Shown piece after piece: positions 1 to 30,600 of a DNA stretch of 64,000 nt. Positions within the stretch are counted from its first letter, which is position 1, and the number at the start of each line of letters is the position of its first letter. The notes under the pieces are model-generated. The model saw nothing but the letters and a program-made list of their open reading frames with translations. It had not been told where the DNA came from and ran no database searches. Both the position numbers and the translations under genes were made by a program. Origin of the DNA: Doris montereyensis. Lineage: Eukaryota > Mollusca > Gastropoda > Nudibranchia > Dorididae. Location of the stretch: the NCBI GenBank assembly GCA_037039925.1, contig JAXRKP010000668.1:159501-223500 (forward strand), in the 5' to 3' direction.

Positions 1-249
1 ATTTGTTTCCTACCACAGACCTCTTCAGTACAACTGGGGAGTGTTTCTTTATATATCTGCCACTTTTCTTGTATTGTGCTATCATTCAGATGCATCTGTC
101 TTTCACTGTTAATCTTTTTATCCTAGATTGATATACCTGTTTTACTACTGGTTTATTTAATTCCTCTATTTTGAGTTTAGTAGCTTTCTTCTCTTTCCTT
201 TTTTATTTGTTTTCCTCAGTCAGTAATCTCGTTTTGGCAATCACTAAAT

Positions 250-505
250 GATGATCAAGGACGAAATATGACAATAAGTGACAACTCCACTAATAAAGAC
301 ATCTAGATCTATAGTCATATGTTTTTCTTCTGACATCACATTGTGTGATGCCGGAGGTATTACTTAGATCTAGATTCTAAATATTTCTCGTTTGTTGTCT
401 GACGAAGGGTTATACCCGAAACGTCACGTGTTTGTTCTGTCTTTATTAGTGGAGTTGTCACTTATTGTCATATTTCGCCTTTGACTTCACTCCACTGTGG
501 CTCCT
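250..505. mobile_element. Hammerhead-bearing repeat inserted in RTE copy 1
   Basis: The endonuclease reading (DHL on one side, DHHLVIAK on the other) is interrupted by about 250 bp. The insert is bounded by inverted halves: 254-300 and the reverse complement of 438-482 are nearly identical (core GTGACAACTCCACTAATAAA). A second copy of the right half plus the middle lies at 63,605-63,800 in the opposite orientation. Its kind is inferred from the hammerhead core it carries. Confidence 0.6.
399..425 (+). ncRNA. Hammerhead ribozyme-like core, copy 1
   Basis: CTGACGA (399-405) is followed by a GGGT-TAT-ACCC stem-loop (407-417), GAAA (418-421) and CGTC. This is the order of the catalytic core: CUGAYGA, helix II, GAAA, minimal helix III, and the NUH cleavage triplet GTC. 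The very short loop-less helix III (GAAACGTC) is the form known from Penelope-like elements, thought to cleave as a dimer. Stem I pairing is weak (about 3 bp), so activity is uncertain. Confidence 0.6.
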
Positions 506-2132
506 TCGTATTAAGTGATCATCACTAAATATCTCTGCTCCTCTGTTTACTCTTGCATCCAATGTACTGTAAAAAAGGGAGCTGCTAACTATTATGTAGT
601 CTATCATTGACTTTTCCCACCTGTCTTCATTTACTCTTGTACTTTTGTGGATATCTTTATGAGGAAAAAAGGTGTTGGCTATTTTCATGTTATTCTTTAG
701 GCAAAAATCTATGAGTCTCTCTCCATTTGGAGAAGTTATTGTCTTTCCTTCTTTACCTATTACTCCTCCTGACGTTTCTACATTGTTTCCTACTCTAGCG
801 TTTAAATCTCAAAGCATTAGTTCCTGTTTGGATTTAAGATTCTCTGCAGCTATTTGTAAATCATTTTCGAAGATATCTCTTTCTTCTTTAGTTGTGTCTT
901 CGTTTGGTCCATAAACTATTAATAATTTAATTTCTCGTCCTTTTGGTTTAATATTTAGCTATAATAGCCGTGGGCTTATACATTTCCAACTTTCTAGTAG
1001 CTTGTCATGCCTTTTATGCACCAGGAGGCCTACTCCTGCTCTAGCTCTATCTTTGACATCTACTCCTGAGAAGATTAAAGTATGATTTGGTCCTACATTT
1101 TCTATTCCTTGTCCTTTTTTCTTTGTTTCTGTAATGGCCAAAATATCTACTTTGAATGTTTCCATTTCTTCAAATAATTCTAACTCTTTTCCATTTATTG
1201 CCCTAACGTTCCATGTTCCAAAAATCATAGTCCGTGTTCGTCTCCAAGTTCGTCTTCTAAAGATCAATCCGGTTATATTTCTTTTACTTCTCTGAATCAG
1301 GTTGTTTTGGATAAGCAGGGGATTAGCCCACTGTACCCTAGGTAGATGGTGGGGCTGCCACATTGAGCCCCCTACCAGGCCTTGATATTTTCTGTCAGGG
1401 TTAACTCCCTTAGCCTTTAGTCATTCAAGACCAGCCTGCAAGGCAGCAGGTTGTTTTCTATCAGAGTTAACTCCCTTAGCTTTTGGTCCACCAAGACCCC
1501 CTGCGAGGCAGCAGGGGACTCGTGGAGGGTAGGACCATCTACTCCCCGTGCAGATGCTTAGGGCCTACCTGTCCACTGCCCGGGCAAATATTTGTTGTCA
1601 AAATATTCAAACTACACTCCACCATGGTATTAGTTTGGGGTTTGATGTCGGTAAGATAAATAAGCTATAAATATGTCTCAGACATATCATGTTCTCTCAT
1701 ATAAAATACTGGTATTAGACACATAACTAAATAAATAATAACCATAACTATAGAATAATGAAGGAGTAAACATTTATCATCCTGAGGGCGATATTATTAG
1801 CTAACTTCCATTTTCATTGACTTAGTCACGCATCACAATCAATTAAACAGGAAATAGAATAAGCATATTAGAAAAGAGCAATGGGTAACAGTAAAATAAA
1901 AAGAACAAAGAAAAAGAAAAAGAAAAAAAAGAGACGCAATCTTTTCTACACCTAAATTAGATGTCAACGTAAGCAAGAGATAGACTAGTTTATTTATGTC
2001 GAATTTCGTCCAAGTCACATTATATTGTAATCGTTAATTAAAGTTGAGTTCGATTCTTTGTTCCGGTACGCCTATCACGACTTTTAATTTTAATTTAAAT
2101 AGGCCCCTTATCTTATGATTATTAGTTTCAAT

Positions 2133-22236
<20,104 letters not shown>

Positions 22237-22591
22237 GTGTCTGTACATGTATATCCAAAGTGTTATATGCATGACTAGCCATGGATAATGGAATTTACCT
22301 GCAAAGCTTATAAACAGAAAGTAAATGAATAAGCCATATGCAGGTTTATACTCAGCATTTTGTATAGTACAAATCTTTTTATTGCATGCTCTTTGCTGAA
22401 TATTAAACACACACAAAAATTGATGTGATATTTTGCATTGTTTTTCCGGTTACTTTTGTTCTCTCTGTGTACAAAACATTACTTTAAATTATTCTGCTAT
22501 GTGTTTCTGTGATTCGTTAGTGTTGTAAAAATAAAATAATGAAATGGTCTGCTTCTCTATGAGAATTTGTGACAGAGAGAAAATAAATAAA
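22237..22591 (+). other. PCYT2 3' UTR with polyadenylation signals
   Basis: AATAAA occurs at 22530-22535, and overlapping copies lie near 22582-22591, about 300-350 nt after the stop codon at 22234-22236. The interval is AT-rich with no competing exon. Which signal is used cannot be told from sequence. Confidence 0.5.
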
Positions 22592-23186
22592 TACTATTAT
22601 GAATATGAAGTGTCATCAGTGAAGTTAGCTTGGTTGGTAGTGAACTGTCTTTTCATGGGAAGGCGATGGGTGCCAACGCAGGGGTTAAGGGGTCAATTCC
22701 ATTTGTACACAAATATTTTGTATTTGTCTTGTCTTTGTTCCTATGGGGTTTTAATATTAGTTTGTGTCGCTATTCTTTACTTGTGTGGCTATTTTTGATA
22801 GATAGCGGTTTTGCTTTAAAAAAAAAAAAAATATTGCCATGTGGAGGTATCTTTCTTTTTACGACTGTGTTATAGAGATTGCAGGGCAATCACATCAATT
22901 GTGATGGGTTGTTGGTTTAATTTTGGTGTTTTTATGCATTTGTGGTTTTAATTTCTAAGTGAACTCCGGTAGTATTATTATCATTAACTCTTTCACACAT
23001 GGCGTGAAAATATATTATTTTACTACATGCGAAGAAGAGTATCGAGTGCTAAAATAAGTGTGTATCATTTCCTTACCTCTAGGCCTCCTGATCATTATTT
23101 TGAAATTCATGATGATTTTTGGTAACGATTTTCAGAATGAAAGATTTATTTGCGATGGATGCATTTTTGATTATTCTAGTTTTATA

Positions 23187-23250
23187 TGCTATACATAGAG
23201 TATATTATTAAAAATAAAATGCTATACATAGAGTATATTATTAAAAATGG
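23187..23250. repeat. Two-copy tandem repeat, about 33-35 bp
   Basis: TGCTATACATAGAGTATATT followed by ATTAAAAAT occurs twice in a row. It is in the spacer between PCYT2 and COQ7. Confidence 0.85.
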
Positions 23251-23849
23251 TTTTCAAATGGGACTCTATTTGATAAATTTTGAGTTTATCTGATCAATAC
23301 TTAAATTTTTACCTTTGTTTAAACAGGAAGCGAAATCTTATAATTTTGATATAATAAAAAATGGTTACCTTTAAAACCTCTTTTTCCCCCTTTTTTCTAA
23401 TTACTTCATTTCACCCACAATATTAATAACAGTGCCAAAGAAGCATAGAGTTAATTCATTGTTTTTCACTTTTTCAGTCATTTTCTTGTGCAGTTTCAAA
23501 TTCGTGATGATTGTTTTACTTCAAAACCCGACCCCTTTTAATAACTTCCCCACTCACACCTTACATGGCATTAAAATTATCTCATCTGGCACTCACAAAA
23601 GTTTGATGATGTGAGGCATTCTGGGAATGGATGTTTTTATGAGGTCCGTTGTCAATGTATAGAGCAAGGTAGTGAAAGCTGGACTTTGACCAAGCAATCG
23701 CACTTTTCAAGGCTGATTAATTTTGAATATATGAAGGCCAGGCTTGCCAATGGAAAAGTTTTACTGGACAAATTTGGGGGCAAAATCCAAGATGGCCACC
23801 ATTTTCATGGCAACCGGAAGCGTCATATTTCAACGACATATTCAACTCA

Positions 23850-26385
23850 GCACACCATGTTCTTGAGAGAAACATTGACTTGCACCTGTGTTTTATTGAC
23901 TTAGAAAAGGCATTTGACACTGTGAGGAGGAACAAATATGGCATTCCTAAAAGAACATAATGTAGAGCAAAATTTACTAGAAGCCATTAAAAGTTTTTAC
24001 AATACACCAATATGTCCAGTGAGTAGCTGGAAACGTATCTGAAGAATTTGATGTAGATATATGACGATAGGGTTGTATCTTAAGTCCTCTTTTGTTTATC
24101 ACATTTATGGATTCAGTCGCAAAGACATCCTCAAAATTGAAAAAATGAATGTAGGTATGTGGCAGCTCAAACCAAATGTAGCAATGTTTTCATTTGCTGA
24201 TGGTTCAGTTCTGTTTGGAAAATCAGAAAGGAACTTTCAATCGAATATCAACATGATGAATAATGAATTAAATAAAAGAGGAATGAGAGTAAATGCGAAG
24301 AAAACCAAAACAATACTGGTATTACTGGTAACTAGGGAAGCTAAAACACAAAATCTTAAATTGGCCAGGGAAAATTTAGAACAAGTTCAAAGCTACAATT
24401 ACCTAGGAGTAATGATTTAACTCAGAACTAAAACTAAGAGAAGAAATCAGCAAGAGAATCCAAAAAGGCAAGTGCAATATACAGTAGAAATACTTTAAAC
24501 CGAAATTTTGGGGACCCTCTAAACCATTTTGGTTTAAAGCAAGTTCCCTTTTTTGCGATGTTTTTAAAGGGGGTAACTGTTTGATTTGGGTTGTTTCCCT
24601 TTTGTTAATGTTGATGAATAAAAAGGCCCTCTTGGTGACCATAATAATGTAATTGTTTTGATTGTTGGTTTGTTGTTTCTTTTGTTTGTTCGTTTTTTGG
24701 GGGTTTTTTTTTGTTTTATTTTTATTTTTCCCATTCATACTCTCATTCACACTTAATACAAAATACAGATTTAGATCATCAGGTATTCATCTTTCATTCA
24801 GTCTCTTCATCTTTATTTCATTAAAACAAGAGAGAAAAAAAAGGAAAATAGTAAAGGTGAGGGAAAGGGGTGGGATAGGGATACAACTTATAAGGCTTTC
24901 TTGAAAAAGTTTGTTATAGATGTTTGGCGTGATTTTGAGACGGAGAGTCTATCCACGTAGACGGGTGAAACTTCGTTTCTTCACGAGCCTTTGTAGCCTC
25001 TCCCTGTTCTTCAAAATGGTTGATAATGTTGAGTTCGGGATGCCGTGCTTTTTACATATCTCCGTCTTGTTTAATTTCTTTTCGTCCACTTTCGAAAGAA
25101 TATTGAGTTTAAACTCCAATGTGTATGCGCAGTGCTTTCTTTTAGACATCTTTGACTGGCTGAATTAAAACTAAAAAAAACCAGAAACGATCAAAAGTTC
25201 TCGTGATAGTGATAAATGAATTAAATGAATGATGCACAGCGACTGGGAGATGAAGTGAATGGAAATGAAACGCATCAATGCTAAACTGTACGCACCCCTA
25301 TCCCCGTGTTGAAAAAGGCCTAAAACAAAGCAGACACACACACACACACATGCGTGCGAAGACACATACCAATGAGCATACACTTAAACGGTGTACCAAT
25401 GCAAAGCTATCTACACTACACTTAGGCCGTACCATGTGCCTACAACACTATACACTTACCACGAGTATGCAAGAACATCTCGCCTGCGTGGTTCTACACC
25501 CCCACCTCCCCCTTCCCGTGCCAGTCCCCCGCTGTCTTCCCTTTTCACCGTCTAAAGCGATGTGCGGTGATTGAAGGGTTTGACTACCACCCCCCTCCCC
25601 CTGATCTCCTCAGTTACGCTCTTTATTTCATATCGATAGGCATTATGTGTGACCCCTTTGCGGAATTATTGAAATTGAAGAGGATGAAACGAAAGAAAAC
25701 GGGGGGAAAGTTGTTTCAGGTTTAAAGACATTTGCGCTTAGAAGCATTTCGGTTTATCATACGAACTGATACAAAGACAAAGAAGAAACTTGTACAATTT
25801 ATCAATTTCTTTGTGGTTCATCGACTTTTTCGGTTTAGCTTCTTTCGGTTTAAAGTATTTCTACTGTATAATCATCTAGGAAAGGTAAACAAGAATTGTC
25901 AACAAAAACCAAATTAGCAGTATACAAGACGGTTTATTGTCCTACACTCCTCTATGGCAGTGAAACATGGACTGTAAACAGTAGGGAATACAGTAGAGTA
26001 CAGGCAGCTGAAATGAAATACCTAAGAAGAGTAGTAGGGAAAACTAAAAGAGACAAATCAGAAACACAACAATAAGAGATCAAACCAAAGCAGAAAACAT
26101 AAAAACTAAGATAGAAATAAATCAACTGAGATGGTTTGGGCATGTTAACAGAATGAATGACAATAGAATAGCTAAATCAGTATACAGTGCTAAAACTCAA
26201 GGTAAAAGACCAAAAGGCAGACCTCGGAGAAAGTGGGAAGAAGATATATGAGGCATTAAAGCAAAGAAATTAAGCTTTCACAGAAGGAAACAGAAAATGT
26301 CAGGACAAGGCAGCCTGAAGAAAGATCATTTCGGGCACCTAAACCCATACACCGGGAGGTAAAATGGGAGCTGATAAAGAAAGAA
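23850..26385 (+). mobile_element. RTE-like LINE copy 2, RT and C-terminal part, split by a Tigger insertion
   Basis: NIDLHLCFIDLEKAFDTVRR (near 23870) is the RT region with the conserved Asp. SFADGSVLFGKSERNFQSN is the degenerate FADD block, followed by NELNKRGMRVNAKKTKTI. A 1,385-bp element interrupts it at 24481. The downstream part (25867 on) reads through the equivalents of MKYLRRVVGKTKRDK, INQLRWFGHVNRMNDN and RKWEEDI with frame errors. The tail near 26370 is GATAAAGAAAG. It lies between the PCYT2 and COQ7 3' ends. Confidence 0.85.
24482..25866 (-). mobile_element. Tigger/pogo-type DNA transposon nested in RTE copy 2
   Basis: Perfect 24-bp terminal inverted repeats (starting CAGTAGAAATACTTTAAACC) lie at 24482-24505 and 25843-25866, flanked by TA on both sides. 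On the minus strand 25149-24949 encodes a CENP-B/psq-type helix-turn-helix: KRKHCAYTLEFKLNILSKV, then EICKKHGIPNSTLSTILKN. This is the DNA-binding start of a Tigger transposase. The catalytic DDD part is missing, so the copy is non-autonomous. Further copies of the GGTTTAAAG word lie subterminally. Confidence 0.9.
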
Positions 26386-26749
26386 CACCATGTCCATTGC
26401 ACCTATACATAAGTTAAATTGATAGGAACAAACGGAAATTTTCACTCCAATATTTTCTTTTTTTATTAAAAATAAAGACATCAAGAAAATAGTTAATATG
26501 ATAATATCGTGTACTGTTGAGACATTAAAAGAACAAAAAAAGGAAATAAAAACAAAAAACAAACGTAGATGTAGTACTATTTAATTTATTTTCAACAAAA
26601 TGTACAAAAACATTATTTTAGAGAACCAGTCAAATCTTCTATCAAGTGTCACAGTCGGTCGCAATATATCCCATTTGTTCAATTCTCTCAAAACAGTCTC
26701 TCTAGCAACACACATAACCATACATTCATAAACACTCAGCTGTGATTAC

Positions 26750-27566
26750 TTAAACTTTCTCAGACAACCATACAGCCCCTTTGCATCCAACTTTTATGAC
26801 TTGTGTCAGCATAGTGTAGAACGGTGCCTGAAAAGGAAAGAAAACACCATGGGTTAACATTACTTCTGACTAGTACTAGTGAATGAAGCGTTTTGTGGAT
26901 ACAACGGAAAAAAATAAAATACTTCTTACGAATTGGGCAAGCATGATTTATGAATCAAGTTTCAGAATCCAGAAATGTGGATAAGAACTATGAGGATGAT
27001 TTTGCATCCTAGTTCTTTTGACACAGTAGATGAGCTCATTTTAAGCTACAGCCTTTAAAGAACCCTCTCTTAGTTCAAAACACGGTAATTTTTTGTTTGC
27101 TTCATCCCTAGCTCAGCTACCACAGATTTGAATATAATATATATTCCGTGACATTCTGTCATCATAATGTACTGATCATAGGTTGTTAAGTTTATAATCC
27201 ATACTAAATGTATGCAGACTATCAGAAGTCAATAAATTGTAATTTTCAAAACACATAATTTCTTACTAAGAAAGGGCAAGTTCACTTTTGTAGTGTCGTG
27301 ACGTTGAAGCCTAAGTGATAATTTTAAAAAAAACCCAACACACATCATATCTGAATATCATAATAATTCTCATAAGACAACATGAGTTTGCATCTATAAT
27401 GTTTCATATGATTTGATCCTTATAAAAATCCTACATCAGGACATCATAAAATTAGGAAATATGCCTGAATAAAGAATGTGTGACCGTCTTACTTTTTTTG
27501 CATCATGTTCCAATCCAATTTCATGGTGATGAAGCTCATCATCTCTAAATTTCTTCACGATCTGCA

Positions 27567-27645
<79 letters not shown>

Positions 27646-30600
27646 TAACGAAAAAGCAAAAAGCGAAGCTTAGTTTACATAAGAAGAAAACATATTCCTT
27701 GAATTCTTATGGATGAATTTCCGAATATCCCAACATTACTGCCACTTCATGAATTAAAAAACCAAAAGCATTTTTATACAGCAGTAGTAGTGGTCTAACA
27801 ACAGACCTCTTGGGAGATCAAGAAATCATATTGGTAGACAGAGGCCATGACAGTAAGCAGACAGCAAACATTAACACAAAAGAAAGGCTATGACCATGAT
27901 TACATATCGATGGTGTCGAGCACAAACCAGCCACGTCCGAAATTTCCACTTTAAAGAAAAATGGCTATACATCTTTACAAAAACTAAAGCTGCACTGTGT
28001 AAAAATAGCAGAAGACATTGTCTTATAGAAATGATTCAAAACTACGTTAAGTTGAGCTTTCATTTTTCATATCGGCACAAAACAGCGAGGTTAGTTTTCA
28101 ACTGAATGGGTCAATCAAAGTATAAATGGCTGAGCGCTTCAATTTCTAATGTCTCAAAACAGCGAAGTCCAAAAAGTTATAATATTTTAATTTCATGTGA
28201 AAAAACAATTAGCCCATTGAAAGAAACATCCCATCCATTTTATGTGGTGTGCAAAATGCTTTGATTTAAAACCCATTATCAAGAGAATTATTCAGTGTTT
28301 TGTGTCTCCTGTAAAATTTGTGTTTTTTGACTTGGCCGTTTACGCCTGACGACATCATCGATGTGTAAATCTAATTCTGATCAAACCTGTCAATAATGAA
28401 ATAAATGCCCAATTTAACGATGGTCTTGCAAGAGGTAAGACTTTTTGTAGCAAATGGCCATCCATTACTACCTGACAAGCATCCAATAAATCAAGGAAAG
28501 TCTCCTCACTCACCAACACCATGTTGGTTGGACACACATCTTTAATTTTATTTATAGCCAGCGATTAACCTCAATCGTGTATGTAACATACAGTACGTTA
28601 CGGAATGATGAATTTAGACTATTGGTCGTTTTGCCTATACACAAAACATTATGCATTGTGATGCCATGCTGTCAAGCAGGAAGAGTAAGATTCACTGCAA
28701 AGGACCTAGGCTAGACGATAACCATTGTGTGCTTTGCCCAGATAATGAAATTGGCACCTTGCTGTCCGGCAAGTAGAGAGAGTTCAGTATTAGCACCTAT
28801 TTATTATAGCTGAGAGTAAGAGGTATGTCTTGATCATCCACACATCTGGCTCCATTGGAATACCTTCATATTTGAAATCTATAAGTCTTTGACACGTTAG
28901 ATGTCGGTTTAAAATCGTGTTGTTAGCCGGTTCAGGTGTGATGTTAATGGATTAACAAAAATAATGTTTCCTGATATAGCATTTTGGAAGACCGACAGTG
29001 GTGTTAGGTGATGTGTTCTTAGACAGATACTGAATATTTCACTTGTTGTATTGTAAAGAAAGTAGCACTATTTTTGTTTTACAGTTGGCTGACTAAACCC
29101 ACAAATAGTCATATTTCCAAATTGTGCTCATCTTTTCAGAGTTGAGATTGCCACAGTGATTGTGACTTGCATTTATTATCAACTCTACAAATTTAAAAAA
29201 CAGCCATATAATAGACTGTAGGAAAAGAAATATTACCAGGGACATCAGATGCAGAAGAAAGCGTTACATAAGTTTGTACAAAGTGTTACAACCATTGTTG
29301 TTCTATGAGAGTAAGATATTTACCTCCAGCAAATCTTTGTGTTTCTCTGGATCGTCTTCCACCAATTCACGAATTTGACTGTTGTAATGGTTGCCAATTA
29401 CATCTTCTACAGCTACAGTACATGCCATGGCAGCTTCCTTACCAATCAGGGCTGTGCCAGCACCTGGAATATAACGGAATAATTGCATAGACGTTGATCT
29501 ACATTTGCATAATCAGACTTTTTCAATTACTCATTTGACAAAACATTTTGTTGGGTATTTTATCCAAAAATCAAACACACAAATAAATTGTTAGAAGAAT
29601 ATTTGTGTCCCTGATAATGATGATTAAATACCAAGATTCAAAGAAACAAGCATTTAAATTTTAAGATCAAAAACTAAATGGAAAAAAAATTCATGCACTG
29701 GTAACAAAACCTTGCAAGCTGCAGCTTTCGGTTTACATTTTAGTGTCGATATACGTACCAAATGTTTACTAGAAAGTTTTCCCCTGTAAAAATCCTTCCC
29801 TGATCCCAAACAGGCAGGATCTATGGGTAAATTCTATATCTGAGATTTAACACACAAAAAACCCAAACAACCTATAACCTCATCATTCACTGGTGGGCAG
29901 TAGACGGGTGCTACTATAATTCCTACTTCTTTCCACTCTTTCATTTTGCAATTTCTTCTCAATTCACCTTGAGATCACTGCATATGGTGGACAGGGTATA
30001 ATCAAATGAAAGAGACAAACAAACACTCATTTACTGTCTCAAGTATGTCACGGTGTATTGGAAGGTTGACATCCTTTGGCTGTAAGGAAGGATGTCCACA
30101 AAAATACCCAAAAACCATATCTTATCCCATTAAGTACAACTTTTGATGGTCAAGGATAAACGTAATATAATAATTACATTACTTCTTCTTGGATCATGTG
30201 ATCATGATTTTTCTTATATAAGTTAGATAATAATATATTTTCATACATGGCAAACAAAGGACAAACTTAAAAAAATATTCTTTCTGACAGCTGTGCTTCC
30301 TTGTAAGTAAGATATATTTCCTCACCGCAAGCCTTCCTTACCGAGAACGAATCCAGCAACATTCCAAATTGGCAATAGCACTGTGGGTCGTACTCGATTT
30401 TCAGCCATCAAACGATCAAATGTAGCCTTGTGATGCTTTTCTTCTTCCCACATTTCCTATTAATTGTTAATAATCAGTAAGTTCAATTTATGATCAGTAT
30501 CTCATTCATTTTTGTTTGTTTGTTTTTAAATTGGCTTTTCTTGTAGTCTTATATTTCTTTTTTATGTCATGTATATAACTTGTGTAAGTAGGAACAAAAG

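Larger units (their letters stand above)
1..1600 (-). mobile_element. RTE-like LINE copy 1, 5' part (endonuclease), degenerate
   Basis: Read on the minus strand, 1363-959 encodes TMIFGTWNVRAINGKE and DILAITETKKKGQG, hallmarks of the AP-endonuclease domain of RTE-clade LINEs (the CFDP2-like proteins). Further on, INTFFPHKDIH-like and SMIDYIIV blocks appear at 688-500, and DHHLVIAKTRLLTEENK lies near 250-190. The frame is broken in several places. A hammerhead-bearing repeat (about 250-505) interrupts it. The 5' flank (1380-1545) has about two copies of a 60-70-bp tandem unit also seen at 34.6 kb. Confidence 0.75.
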
